Origin: Xanthomonas cassavae CFBP 4642 | Lineage (GTDB): Bacteria; Pseudomonadota; Gammaproteobacteria; Xanthomonadales; Xanthomonadaceae | Assembly (NCBI RefSeq): GCF_000454545.1 | Contig: NZ_CM002139.1 | Location: 4,420,016 to 4,484,015, forward strand | Direction: 5' to 3' | Length of the DNA: 64,000 nt | Shown here: one piece after another, positions 1 to 7,059 of the stretch | Layout of the letters: every line of letters starts with the position of its first letter | Numbering within the stretch: the first letter of the stretch is position 1 | Notes under the pieces: model-generated | What the model was told of the DNA's origin: nothing | Database searches by the model: none | The model's input: only the letters and a program-made list of their open reading frames with translations | Position numbers and translations under genes: made by a program

Positions 1-11
1 GACCGAAGTGG

Positions 12-45
12 ATGTCGAACAGGCACGTGCCTGCGTGTTCGACAT
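12..45. repeat. imperfect inverted repeat at the left edge
   Basis: A 10-base arm ATGTCGAACA at 12-21 is matched by TGTTCGACAT at 36-45. A further GGCAC/GTGCC pair lies inside, followed by an unpaired TGCG. It could be a hairpin at the end of a gene lying left of the window. No T-run follows, so a terminator role is only a guess. Confidence 0.35.
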
Positions 46-157
46 TTGCCTATCGCTCGCGCTGGCACTTCGACGGCCATGCTGGGCGACGGCGGGAAAC
101 CTGTGCCGTCGATCCTCTTCACGGGTATCTGCTGTCCTGACCAATCGCGCGCGCGCG

Positions 158-345
158 GTGCCGTTGGCGGCTGGCCAGATGCAACCGCTGCTGCCGGCCG
201 GGCAGCATGCAACCGATGGATAAGGCATCGTTGATCGCCCTGCCCATGTATTGCTGCGCGATGTCTGCAACTTCGCCGGTCCCGCGCAGGATGCGCACCC
301 TGCCACCTCGCAAGATGTGAGCGCGGGACGCGCAGCCTGGGCGGG
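158..345 (+). pseudogene. remnant of a lipase-type X-Tfe effector (internal fragment)
   Basis: This stretch aligns base for base, with scattered substitutions, to about 3513-3700 inside the intact lipase effector (residues about 312-375). The TGCCGTTGGCGGCTGGCC block and the following GATGCAACCGCTGCTG are shared. In the parent reading frame a CAA codon has become TAA at 221-223, so it cannot encode effector. Nothing of the lipase domain or of XVIPCD is present. It is probably the leftover of an earlier effector copy, lost by recombination when the immunity units multiplied. The alignment was made by eye, so the ends are approximate. Confidence 0.75.
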
Positions 346-364
346 GCGCCCCGCGCCATGCTGT

Positions 365-400
365 GCGCTTTGCGCAGCTGGCATGCAAGGGCTAGGCTAG
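365..400. repeat. 36-bp direct repeat in front of immunity copies (copy 1)
   Basis: The 36 bases starting GCGCTTTGCGCAGC and ending GGGCTAGGCTAG are identical at 365-400 and at 1608-1643. In each place they lie 60-76 bases upstream of an ankyrin immunity gene. Homology then continues, less perfectly, into the gene. This shows that the duplicated unit includes the upstream leader. Confidence 0.85.
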
Positions 401-459
401 CCCGACCACTCGGCTGGCAAGTGCGTGGTGGTCGCTTTGTTGCCCCACTAGGATGCGCC

Positions 460-1362
460 GTGTCCAGGTTGCTACGAATCGTCGTGCTGTCGTTGTTGCT
501 GGCCTGTGCCAGCTGCGGCGGCGTGTCCTTGCCTGCGCCTGCGCAGCAGTCGGCGTATCCGCTGCGCTCGTATTTCCCCGACCCCAAGGCACAGGCGCTG
601 GCGCTGGCTGCCGAACATGGCAATGCCAAGGAAGTGCGACGGTTGATGAAAGAGGAGCACGTCGATCCGGATGTGATCTTCTCCAAGGATGGCTACCCAC
701 TGCTGATGTGGCCGATCCTCACGCAGAACTCCGAGGGGTTGCGGGCAATGCTGGAGAATGGAGCAGACCCCAATGCACGCAAGCTACACCCGCAGCAGGA
801 TACGACGCGATTCAAAGGGCGCTACGAAGACAATGCGATGGTCTGGGCCGCCAAGCAGGAAGATCCGGTCTATCTGAAATTACTGCTCGATCATGGCGGC
901 GACCAGAATACTCGCAACTCCAATGGCGAAACTCTCTTATTCCAAGCTTTTATCGCGAAGAACCAGTGGGAGAATGTGAAATTACTAATCGAACGAGGCG
1001 CGGACGTTGATGGCGAAACGCGCGGCCAGCCGATCATTTTCCAATACGCTACTCGCGGCGGTTTTCAGCAAGTCCACTGGCTCTTGGAGCATGGCGCTGA
1101 TTTTTCCAATAAGTATGTAACCGAAGCAGTCTTCTGGCACCCCGGCAATGCAGCCGACCCAACCTGGCAACGCAAGTGTCAGCAATTTCTGTTGCAGCGT
1201 TGCATTCAACGACCGCCGTTGCCAGAGAACTACCGCAGCATGCGCAAAGCCTTCGAATTCCCGTCCGAAGAAAAGACATTCCGTTACTTTGATCGATCAC
1301 TGAAGAAGGATTTTGCAGATGCCAACTCTCGCAGACCACCAACAGTAGCGCACCGCACTTGA
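460..1362 (+). CDS. ankyrin-repeat lipoprotein, putative X-Tfi immunity protein (copy 1, altered C-terminus)
   Basis: Putative periplasm-facing immunity lipoprotein that would neutralise the lipase effector of this locus. The chosen start is GTG at 460, preceded by AGGA; upstream ATG codons would add a non-signal extension. Residues 1-19 are a lipoprotein signal with Cys19 followed by Gly, which suggests outer-membrane sorting. Ankyrin-like repeats follow (ALALAAEHGNAKEVRRL; NGADPN; LLLDHGGDQN; LIERGADVD; LLEHGADF). It is close to the copy at 1719, most strongly at both ends. The A-run before the stop is one base shorter (GAAGAAAAG against GAAGAAAAAG), so the normal ending DIPLL is replaced by a 20-odd-residue tail that runs into the effector remnant. 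The immunity role is inferred from gene order and signal peptide. The ankyrin fold is clear. Confidence 0.8.
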   Translation: MSRLLRIVVLSLLLACASCGGVSLPAPAQQSAYPLRSYFPDPKAQALALAAEHGNAKEVRRLMKEEHVDPDVIFSKDGYPLLMWPILTQNSEGLRAMLENGADPNARKLHPQQDTTRFKGRYEDNAMVWAAKQEDPVYLKLLLDHGGDQNTRNSNGETLLFQAFIAKNQWENVKLLIERGADVDGETRGQPIIFQYATRGGFQQVHWLLEHGADFSNKYVTEAVFWHPGNAADPTWQRKCQQFLLQRCIQRPPLPENYRSMRKAFEFPSEEKTFRYFDRSLKKDFADANSRRPPTVAHRT

Positions 1363-1481
1363 GCAACTGCGGACCAGCAGCGATCCACGGGCCCGGCAGC
1401 AAGCCAAAAAACTGCAAACGCTCTATCACGACCGCTGGATGGCTAGGCTAGTCGAAGAGGTATACGTCGCGACCAAGGCCC
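1319..1481 (+). pseudogene. remnant of the effector 5' end after immunity copy 1
   Basis: From the ATG at 1319 this reads MPTLADHQQ and then a TAG stop, where the intact effector has CAG. Homology continues past the stop (TALEQLRTSSDP and KKLQTLYHDR) to about residue 54 and then ends abruptly. It corresponds to 2579-2741 of the intact gene. So copy 1 of the immunity gene once had an effector directly behind it, and all but the first 160 bases were deleted. Confidence 0.85.
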
Positions 1482-1607
1482 CGACTCTCTTTGTCGATGC
1501 TCCACGAAACCAATTTCTGCCTGGATTGCGCTGGAGGTCTTCCAAACTGTCTTTTGCGTCTTACGGATCTCCGTCTCAAGTTAAAAGAGCGCCGTACTCT
1601 CTCCTAC
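1482..1607. other. unassigned spacer between array units
   Basis: About 126 bases between the effector remnant and the second 36-bp repeat. I see no reading frame, hairpin or similarity to the intact effector here. Its base composition is visibly less GC-rich than the surroundings (runs such as AAACCAATTTC and AAGTTAAAAGAG), which may mark a deletion junction or DNA of other origin. Confidence 0.4.
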
Positions 1608-1643
1608 GCGCTTTGCGCAGCTGGCATGCAAGGGCTAGGCTAG
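1608..1643. repeat. 36-bp direct repeat in front of immunity copies (copy 2)
   Basis: Identical to 365-400. Together the two copies delimit a unit of roughly 1.24 kb (leader, immunity gene, start of effector) that has been duplicated in tandem. Confidence 0.85.
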
Positions 1644-1718
1644 GACCACCACTCCGCCGGCAAGTGCGCGCTGGCCGCCCTGCCGCTTCATCGCCATGCC
1701 GCTTCATAAGGATGCGCT

Positions 1719-2552
1719 GTGTCCAGGTTGCTACGAATCGTCGTACTGTCGTTGTTGTTGGTCTGTGCCAGCTGCGGCGGCGTGTCCTTGCCTGCGCCTG
1801 CGCAGCAGTCGGCGTATCCGCTGCGCTCGTATTTCCCCGATCCCAAGGCACAGGCGCTGGCACTGGCCGCCGAACATGGCAACGTCAAGGAAGTGCGACG
1901 GTTGATGAAAGAGGAGCACGTCGATCCTGATGTGATCTTTTCCAAGGATGGCTACCCACTGCTGATGTGGCCGATCCTCACGCAGAACCCCGAGGGGTTG
2001 CGGGCGATGCTGGAGAATGGGGCGAACCCCAACGTTGCAAAGCCGTATCCACCCGAGCCCGGGAGTAGCAGCACTCCAACGAATCATGCCAATGCCATGG
2101 TGTGGGCTGCCAAACAAGATGATCCGATCTACTTGAAGCTCCTCCTCGACCACGGCGGCAATCCGAACACGAGAAATGCAAACAATGAAACGTTGCTTTT
2201 GCAAGCATTTCTTACCCAAAATAAGTGGGAAAACGTGAAACTGCTGGTGGAACGCGGGGCGGATGTGAACGCGGAGAGTCAGGGTAGGTCGATGCTGTTG
2301 GAGTATGCAGGACGAGGTGGGTTTGAACAGTCATATTGGCTAATCAACCACGGCGCTAGTTTCAGCGACGAACGCGTAATTTCAGCAATCTTTTGGCACC
2401 CCGGCAATCCAACTGAACCAACCTGGCAGCGCAAGTGCCAGCAATTTCTGTTGCAGCGTGGCATTCAACGACCGCCGCTGCCCGAGAACTACCGCAGCAT
2501 GCGCAAAGCCTTCGGCTTCCCCTCCGAAGAAAAAGACATTCCGTTACTTTGA
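1719..2552 (+). CDS. ankyrin-repeat lipoprotein, putative X-Tfi immunity protein (copy 2, cognate)
   Basis: Putative cognate immunity protein of the lipase effector that starts 26 bases downstream. The GTG start at 1719 has AAGGA at 1708-1712. Residues 1-19 form a lipoprotein signal (MSRLLRIVVLSLLLVCASC) with Gly after the Cys. The mature protein has ankyrin-type repeats (LALAAEHGNVKEVRRL, MLENGANPN, LLLDHGGNPNTRN, LLVERGADVN, LINHGASF) and ends EEKDIPLL. The first about 95 and last about 40 residues are nearly identical to copy 1, while the central repeats differ clearly. That pattern fits selection for recognising different effector variants, or gene conversion at the ends. Immunity lipoproteins encoded directly upstream of XVIPCD effectors are the rule in Xanthomonas; the assignment here is by that context. 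Confidence 0.85.
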   Translation: MSRLLRIVVLSLLLVCASCGGVSLPAPAQQSAYPLRSYFPDPKAQALALAAEHGNVKEVRRLMKEEHVDPDVIFSKDGYPLLMWPILTQNPEGLRAMLENGANPNVAKPYPPEPGSSSTPTNHANAMVWAAKQDDPIYLKLLLDHGGNPNTRNANNETLLLQAFLTQNKWENVKLLVERGADVNAESQGRSMLLEYAGRGGFEQSYWLINHGASFSDERVISAIFWHPGNPTEPTWQRKCQQFLLQRGIQRPPLPENYRSMRKAFGFPSEEKDIPLL

Positions 2553-2578
2553 TCGATCACTGAAGAAGGAATTTTCAG

Positions 2579-5395
2579 ATGCATGCTCTCGCAGACCACC
2601 AGCAGCAGCGCGCCATACTCGAGCAACTGCGGACCAGCAGCGATCCACAGGCCCGGCAGCAAGCCGAAAAACTGCAAACGCTCTATCACGACCGTGAAAT
2701 GGCCGGACTTTCCGACGATGTGTACGACTCGGCCAAAGGCGAAGGACAGCCGGGTGCCGGATGGATCCGCGCCAGTGAGCATCTGAACAAACTGCGTGAG
2801 TACGCGCCGCAGCTGAACATGACCGATGATCAGATCAAAGAATTGCTTCGTCCGAAGGAGTCCGGCTTCCGGGCCGAAATCTACCTCCCCGATCCGGCCA
2901 TCCTTGGCCCCGGCTACAAGCCGACGGTGGCATACAAGGGCTCGGCCGGCGAAGTCCTGACGCCGGATGGGCTACGCCCCACCGGCAGCGAAGATTTTGT
3001 TGCCAACAACTTCCCGCAGTCGGTGGGCTTGAGGACCGATTACTACGACCGCGCGATGCGCCTTGCAGCTGCCTTGAAAGATCAAAAGCTCGACTTCGAA
3101 ATCACCGGCCACTCCCTCGGCGGCGGCATGGCCTCGGCGGCCGCAGCTGTGACAGGTATGCGTACCACCACCTTCAATGCCGCCGGCCTGCATCCGCTCA
3201 CCGCCCAGCGGTTTGCCCAGGAAAATGGGCTGCCGGTCTACGACCCCGGACACAGTGTCATCGCCTACCAGGTCACCGGCGAGGTCCTCAATGACGGCAT
3301 CCAGCAGAATATCCATCGCCTGGATGCGTTCCGGCGCGCAGAACTGGGCGCGGTACTGAAGGAAACCTGCACCGTGCTCGATGAGTTGCCGCAAGGCAAG
3401 GCCTTGCTGGCCAGCCAGCTGGATGCAACGTTGCCGGCCCACGCGCAACCGGCAGCCCACGCGTTCCTGGACCGGCTGCAGCACGGCAACACCGCGCAGC
3501 TGTTGCGCGAGTTGCCGTTGGCGGCTGGCCAGATGCAACCGCTGCTGGCGGCCAAGCAGCATGCAGCCGATGGCCAAGGCATCGTCGATCGCCCTGCGCG
3601 TCTGTCGCTGCGGGATGTGTCCAACTTCGCCGGCCCGGCGCTGGATGCGCTGCATGCCACCTCGCAAGGTGTCCGCGTGGGGCGCGGCCTGGGCGGGGTG
3701 GTCGCGGAGTCGGGCCACGTGGCAGGCCAGGCGCTGGATGCCGCGGGCGACCTGGCCCAGCGCGCGGCGCAGGCCGCAGCGCAGGTCCGCCAGGCGACCA
3801 CCCAGCAACTGGGGGCCGCCGCGGGAGACGGTATGGAGCAGGCCGGTGCACTCGCCGCGCAGGGGCGGCAGGCCCTGGGGCAGGTGCAAGCCGGCGCAGC
3901 GCGTTTGCAGGGCCAGGCGCAGGGCGAAGCGGCTTCGCTAGGCGCGGCGGCGCTGCGTGGCCTGGGCGGGATGCTGCCGCAGGCGTTGGACGCACAGCTC
4001 AATGCACAGGCCGAGCGCCTGGCGCAGGCCGGTGCGGCCGCGGAACAACGCGGGCAGAACCAGGCCACACAGCGTTTGAACGAAGCGGCCGATGACGCCC
4101 GGCAGATCCGGCAGCGTGGCCATGAAACAGGCCAGGCGCTCGGTACGGCCGCCAGCCAGGTTGGGCAGGCCGAGCACGCCAGTTGGACTGCAGCGGGCGC
4201 CCAGGCGAACGCGCTGCTGGACACGGCAGGGCGGTATGCCGGGGCGGCCTCCGCGCTGGCGCCTGAGATCTACGCCAAGCAGGCCGGTGTGGCCACGGCC
4301 GCGGTGGCCACCTACGCCACGCACAACCCGACCACTCCGCAAGGCCTGTTCAATCTGGTCAGGACCGGCGAGTTCGCCGGCAAACTGGGCCAGAGCCTGG
4401 ACGAGGCCACCGAACGGCATCTGATGACCGAGACGGTGGTGCCCATCCTGGATGCGCTCATCCAGGATGTCGAACGCAAGGCGCGCGCGCAGGCCGCGCC
4501 GGATCAGGCCCAGGCGCAAGGCGCTGCGCTCGGACCGGGCGACCGCGGCGCCGGGGTGCAGGCGCTACAGGCTAGCCTGATCCAACTGGGCATCAACGAA
4601 CGGATCAAGACGCCCATGGACATCAACGGCTTCTACGATCAGCCTACCCAGCGCGGCGTGCAGGCGTTTCAGTTGATGCATGGCATGGACGACGTCAACG
4701 GCATCGCCGATCACCACACCCTTGCAGCGGTGCAACAGCAAGCCGGGGTAGCCGTCGCGCAGCGCGACATGGTTCCACAGCACAGTGCGCCCGCCTCGCA
4801 TGACACCGCGGCCACAGCTGTGGCTGCATCGGTGGCAAACGCATCCGAGCGCGCGCAACCGGACCTCGCTGCGCAGCATCAGCAACAGTCGCTGGAACAG
4901 CAACGCCACTGGCAACTGCACAGGGAGCAGACGGAGCAGCAGGAGCATGCGCGGCTGGCAGAGCAAGAAAACGCCGATACGCAACGCGAGCAGGCGACCG
5001 TGGGAAGCGACCACGGACGGCAATCACCGGGGCTGCTTGCCTTCAGCGACCCTGCGCATCCAGGCCATGCGTTGTATGCAGATGTCAAGAATCGACTGGA
5101 TGCCAAGGGCACGCCGCTGCCGGAGGACCGCCTGACCCAGGTCACCGCAGCCGTCTACATCGATGGCTTCCGACCTGGCTGGAGCGGGCGGGTGGATGTG
5201 GTCAACGAGAACTTCTTTGCACAGAACTACGACGACATCACCAAGCGCGTGAATATGCCCCTGACCGGTACGGCACCATCGGTACAGGAATCGATGCAGC
5301 AAGTTCAGGCGCACGCACTCGAAACGGTGCGGCAGCAAGAGGCGATTGCGCACGCCAGCCGAGATCAGCCAACGCCGCCGGGACCGGTCATATGA
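2579..5395 (+). CDS. XVIPCD lipase, T4SS antibacterial effector (X-Tfe)
   Basis: Predicted antibacterial toxin delivered by the Xanthomonas type IV secretion system into neighbouring Gram-negative cells, where it would attack membrane lipids. The ATG at 2579 follows GAAGAAGGA. Residues about 30-290 hold an alpha/beta-hydrolase lipase fold with GHSLGG and nucleophile Ser179; Asp in YDPGHS and His in QNIHRLDAF are candidates for the rest of the triad. Residues about 330-600 are Ala/Gln-rich and predicted amphipathic helix without cysteine. Residues about 651-720 form a peptidoglycan-binding type 1 domain (GDRGAGVQALQ to NGIADHHTLAAV). A Gln/Glu-rich linker leads to the XVIPCD secretion signal at about 819-938 (LLAFSDPAHPGHALYADVKNR, then VNENFFAQNYDD and a Gln-rich end). 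There is no N-terminal signal peptide, as expected for VirD4 recruitment from the cytoplasm. The lipase class and XVIPCD are clear; the lipid substrate is unknown. Confidence 0.92.
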   Translation: MHALADHQQQRAILEQLRTSSDPQARQQAEKLQTLYHDREMAGLSDDVYDSAKGEGQPGAGWIRASEHLNKLREYAPQLNMTDDQIKELLRPKESGFRAEIYLPDPAILGPGYKPTVAYKGSAGEVLTPDGLRPTGSEDFVANNFPQSVGLRTDYYDRAMRLAAALKDQKLDFEITGHSLGGGMASAAAAVTGMRTTTFNAAGLHPLTAQRFAQENGLPVYDPGHSVIAYQVTGEVLNDGIQQNIHRLDAFRRAELGAVLKETCTVLDELPQGKALLASQLDATLPAHAQPAAHAFLDRLQHGNTAQLLRELPLAAGQMQPLLAAKQHAADGQGIVDRPARLSLRDVSNFAGPALDALHATSQGVRVGRGLGGVVAESGHVAGQALDAAGDLAQRAAQAAAQVRQATTQQLGAAAGDGMEQAGALAAQGRQALGQVQAGAARLQGQAQGEAASLGAAALRGLGGMLPQALDAQLNAQAERLAQAGAAAEQRGQNQATQRLNEAADDARQIRQRGHETGQALGTAASQVGQAEHASWTAAGAQANALLDTAGRYAGAASALAPEIYAKQAGVATAAVATYATHNPTTPQGLFNLVRTGEFAGKLGQSLDEATERHLMTETVVPILDALIQDVERKARAQAAPDQAQAQGAALGPGDRGAGVQALQASLIQLGINERIKTPMDINGFYDQPTQRGVQAFQLMHGMDDVNGIADHHTLAAVQQQAGVAVAQRDMVPQHSAPASHDTAATAVAASVANASERAQPDLAAQHQQQSLEQQRHWQLHREQTEQQEHARLAEQENADTQREQATVGSDHGRQSPGLLAFSDPAHPGHALYADVKNRLDAKGTPLPEDRLTQVTAAVYIDGFRPGWSGRVDVVNENFFAQNYDDITKRVNMPLTGTAPSVQESMQQVQAHALETVRQQEAIAHASRDQPTPPGPVI

Positions 5396-5475
5396 AGGCA
5401 AGGCACCCCGGTTGCGCGCCAGTGTCGACCCGACTGCCTGCGTGCCTGGGCGCCGGCGCGAAATAGGCGGTGGAA

Positions 5476-5931
5476 ATGACGGACACGCGCGCCCTTGCAA
5501 GAACAGCCTTTGCTGCATTCGCGCATGCCGACTGGCATGGCCTGCTGCATGGCCCTCACGTGGTGTACCTGCTGGCGCATGCACGGCGCGATGCCTTCTA
5601 CATCGACGTGGCCAGCGACTTGGCCGCCGTGACCGGGCAGTGCCGGCATCTCATGGCGCAACAAGAAGCGACGCTGCCCCGGCGCCAGGTAATGCCGCTG
5701 CTGCTGGTGTGGTTCGAAGTGCAGAACGACCCCGCAGCGGCGCGAGCACGCGCGAACGCGATCCGCCGTTGGACGCATGCGTGGCAACGGCGGCTGGTTG
5801 AGACCTTGAATCCGCAGTGGCTCGACCTGGACGGGTACGCCTGTGGCTTTCCCGGCGAGCTGCCGCAGGTGGGAGAACGTCGAGCCCGGCGCAGCAACAT
5901 ACCGAACCCGTTTGACGTGCAGGCCACCTGA
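5476..5931 (+). CDS. degenerate GIY-YIG-like protein
   Basis: A 151-residue protein that resembles small URI/YhbQ-type GIY-YIG nucleases but lacks their key residues. Residues 29-43 (VVYLLAHARRDAFYI) sit where the family has VYIL and LYIG, with the Gly of YIG replaced by Asp44. The following segment has SDLAAVTGQ where the family has the catalytic Arg in NDLARRV. Residues 80-120 (WFEVQNDPAAARARANAIRRW to LNPQWLDL) match the family C-terminal half closely, but the metal-binding Glu is Ala93. I infer an inactive or repurposed fold. GTG at 5470 is an alternative start two codons upstream; GGCGG precedes. It follows the effector by 80 bases on the same strand, so co-transcription is possible. Confidence 0.7.
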   Translation: MTDTRALARTAFAAFAHADWHGLLHGPHVVYLLAHARRDAFYIDVASDLAAVTGQCRHLMAQQEATLPRRQVMPLLLVWFEVQNDPAAARARANAIRRWTHAWQRRLVETLNPQWLDLDGYACGFPGELPQVGERRARRSNIPNPFDVQAT

Positions 5932-6239
5932 GTAGCCAGGCCGTAGGCGCGCATCCGCGCCGGCCCGGTGCGCACCTGCACCCTCTGCGCTGGCGCCAGC
6001 TGCGCCAAAGTCCGCCTGCAGCGGCGATTGACGCACACGTGACCGGATGCCCCCGTGCAGCATTGCCTGAGCGTGCTGCCCAAGAGCGGATAACAACACA
6101 ACTGCGCAGCCGCCAATGCGCAACCGCCAGGTGGAGGCGCGGTCGGTACTCGGAATCGTCATGGACCACGCGTCCACACCGGTTCTGACCGTAGCGTCCA
6201 CGCCCACCTGACGACTGCCCGCGGCGCTCTGTTTCCGCT
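5932..6239. other. 308-base gap without a recognised gene
   Basis: This stretch separates two convergent genes. I see no reading frame with family features, no tRNA-like folding and no clear rho-independent hairpin. Confidence 0.5.
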
Positions 6240-6935
6240 CTACTCCTGCAGCCGGTCGCAATCCTCCCTCAAGGCCCCGATGCCGACAGGTTGGCCATTC
6301 GACTCCTTGGTCACCTGCTGCTCGGCAGCGCGCTGCCTGCTGCGACACTCCATCCGCGCGCGCTCCCGCTTGCGCTGCGCAGTCCTGGCCGCGTCGATTT
6401 CGGCGCGTTCGCGATTGGTCCGTTCGGTGTTTTCGCGTGTTTCCTGCTTGACGCGCCTGGCAATGGACGGCTCGCCGCTCTGCGCAGAGCCCTCGCCGGG
6501 CGCCAGCACCTCCAGATCAGGCGAGCTCTCCGGTGCATGGTTGCGCCACAGCGCACGTTCGCTCTCCACGGTCCATTCGCGGCCGCGATAATGCGCGTCC
6601 CAATAGGGATCCAGCGAAAACGCGATCCTCGGGACTACGCGAGCGAGATTGCTGCGATCCAAGGCAATCACCTGCGCAGGCATCCAGCCGCGCGCATCGG
6701 GCGCACGCACATCGCACCACCTGCCATTGTTCAGGCACCCGTAAACGGTGAGCGTATTGCCTGCGCCGGCTTCACCCACGCGCCGGTATTCCTCGCCAGG
6801 GCCCGCGCGCAGGCCGGCCAGACTGCTGGCGTGACCGGTGTGCTGCGCAGCGGCCGGTACCGCCGCTGCAATCAACAACCCTACACTCCATGACAAACGT
6901 CGCTGCACTGCACTCGCCTTGATGTGCTGGTCCAT
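6240..6935 (-). CDS. secreted bacterial SH3-domain protein
   Basis: Exported protein of unknown function with an SH3b-like region. Residues 1 to about 30 are a signal peptide (LSWSVGLLIAAAVPAAAQ). Residues about 40-100 look like an SH3 type 3 domain (SLAGLRAGPGEEYRRVGEAG, then LTVYGCLNNGRWCDVRAPDARGW), a fold often used to bind cell-wall peptides. A conserved-looking stretch follows (AFSLDPYWDAHYRGREW). The last 80 residues are strongly charged and probably helical or coiled coil, with two late cysteines. It faces the GIY-YIG-like gene across a 308-base gap and is not part of an operon. The domain assignment rests on pattern only. Confidence 0.65.
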   Translation of the reverse strand: MDQHIKASAVQRRLSWSVGLLIAAAVPAAAQHTGHASSLAGLRAGPGEEYRRVGEAGAGNTLTVYGCLNNGRWCDVRAPDARGWMPAQVIALDRSNLARVVPRIAFSLDPYWDAHYRGREWTVESERALWRNHAPESSPDLEVLAPGEGSAQSGEPSIARRVKQETRENTERTNRERAEIDAARTAQRKRERARMECRSRQRAAEQQVTKESNGQPVGIGALREDCDRLQE

Positions 6936-7059
6936 TCGCGCATCGGTCGCCCGCGTGCCACGCTGCTGCGCTTATCAAGACGCTCGCCTCACTGCACTGC
7001 GAACGCAGGCAGTGGGAATGGCGCACCTGCCAGCGGCGGCAGCTGCGCGACTGACAGGC

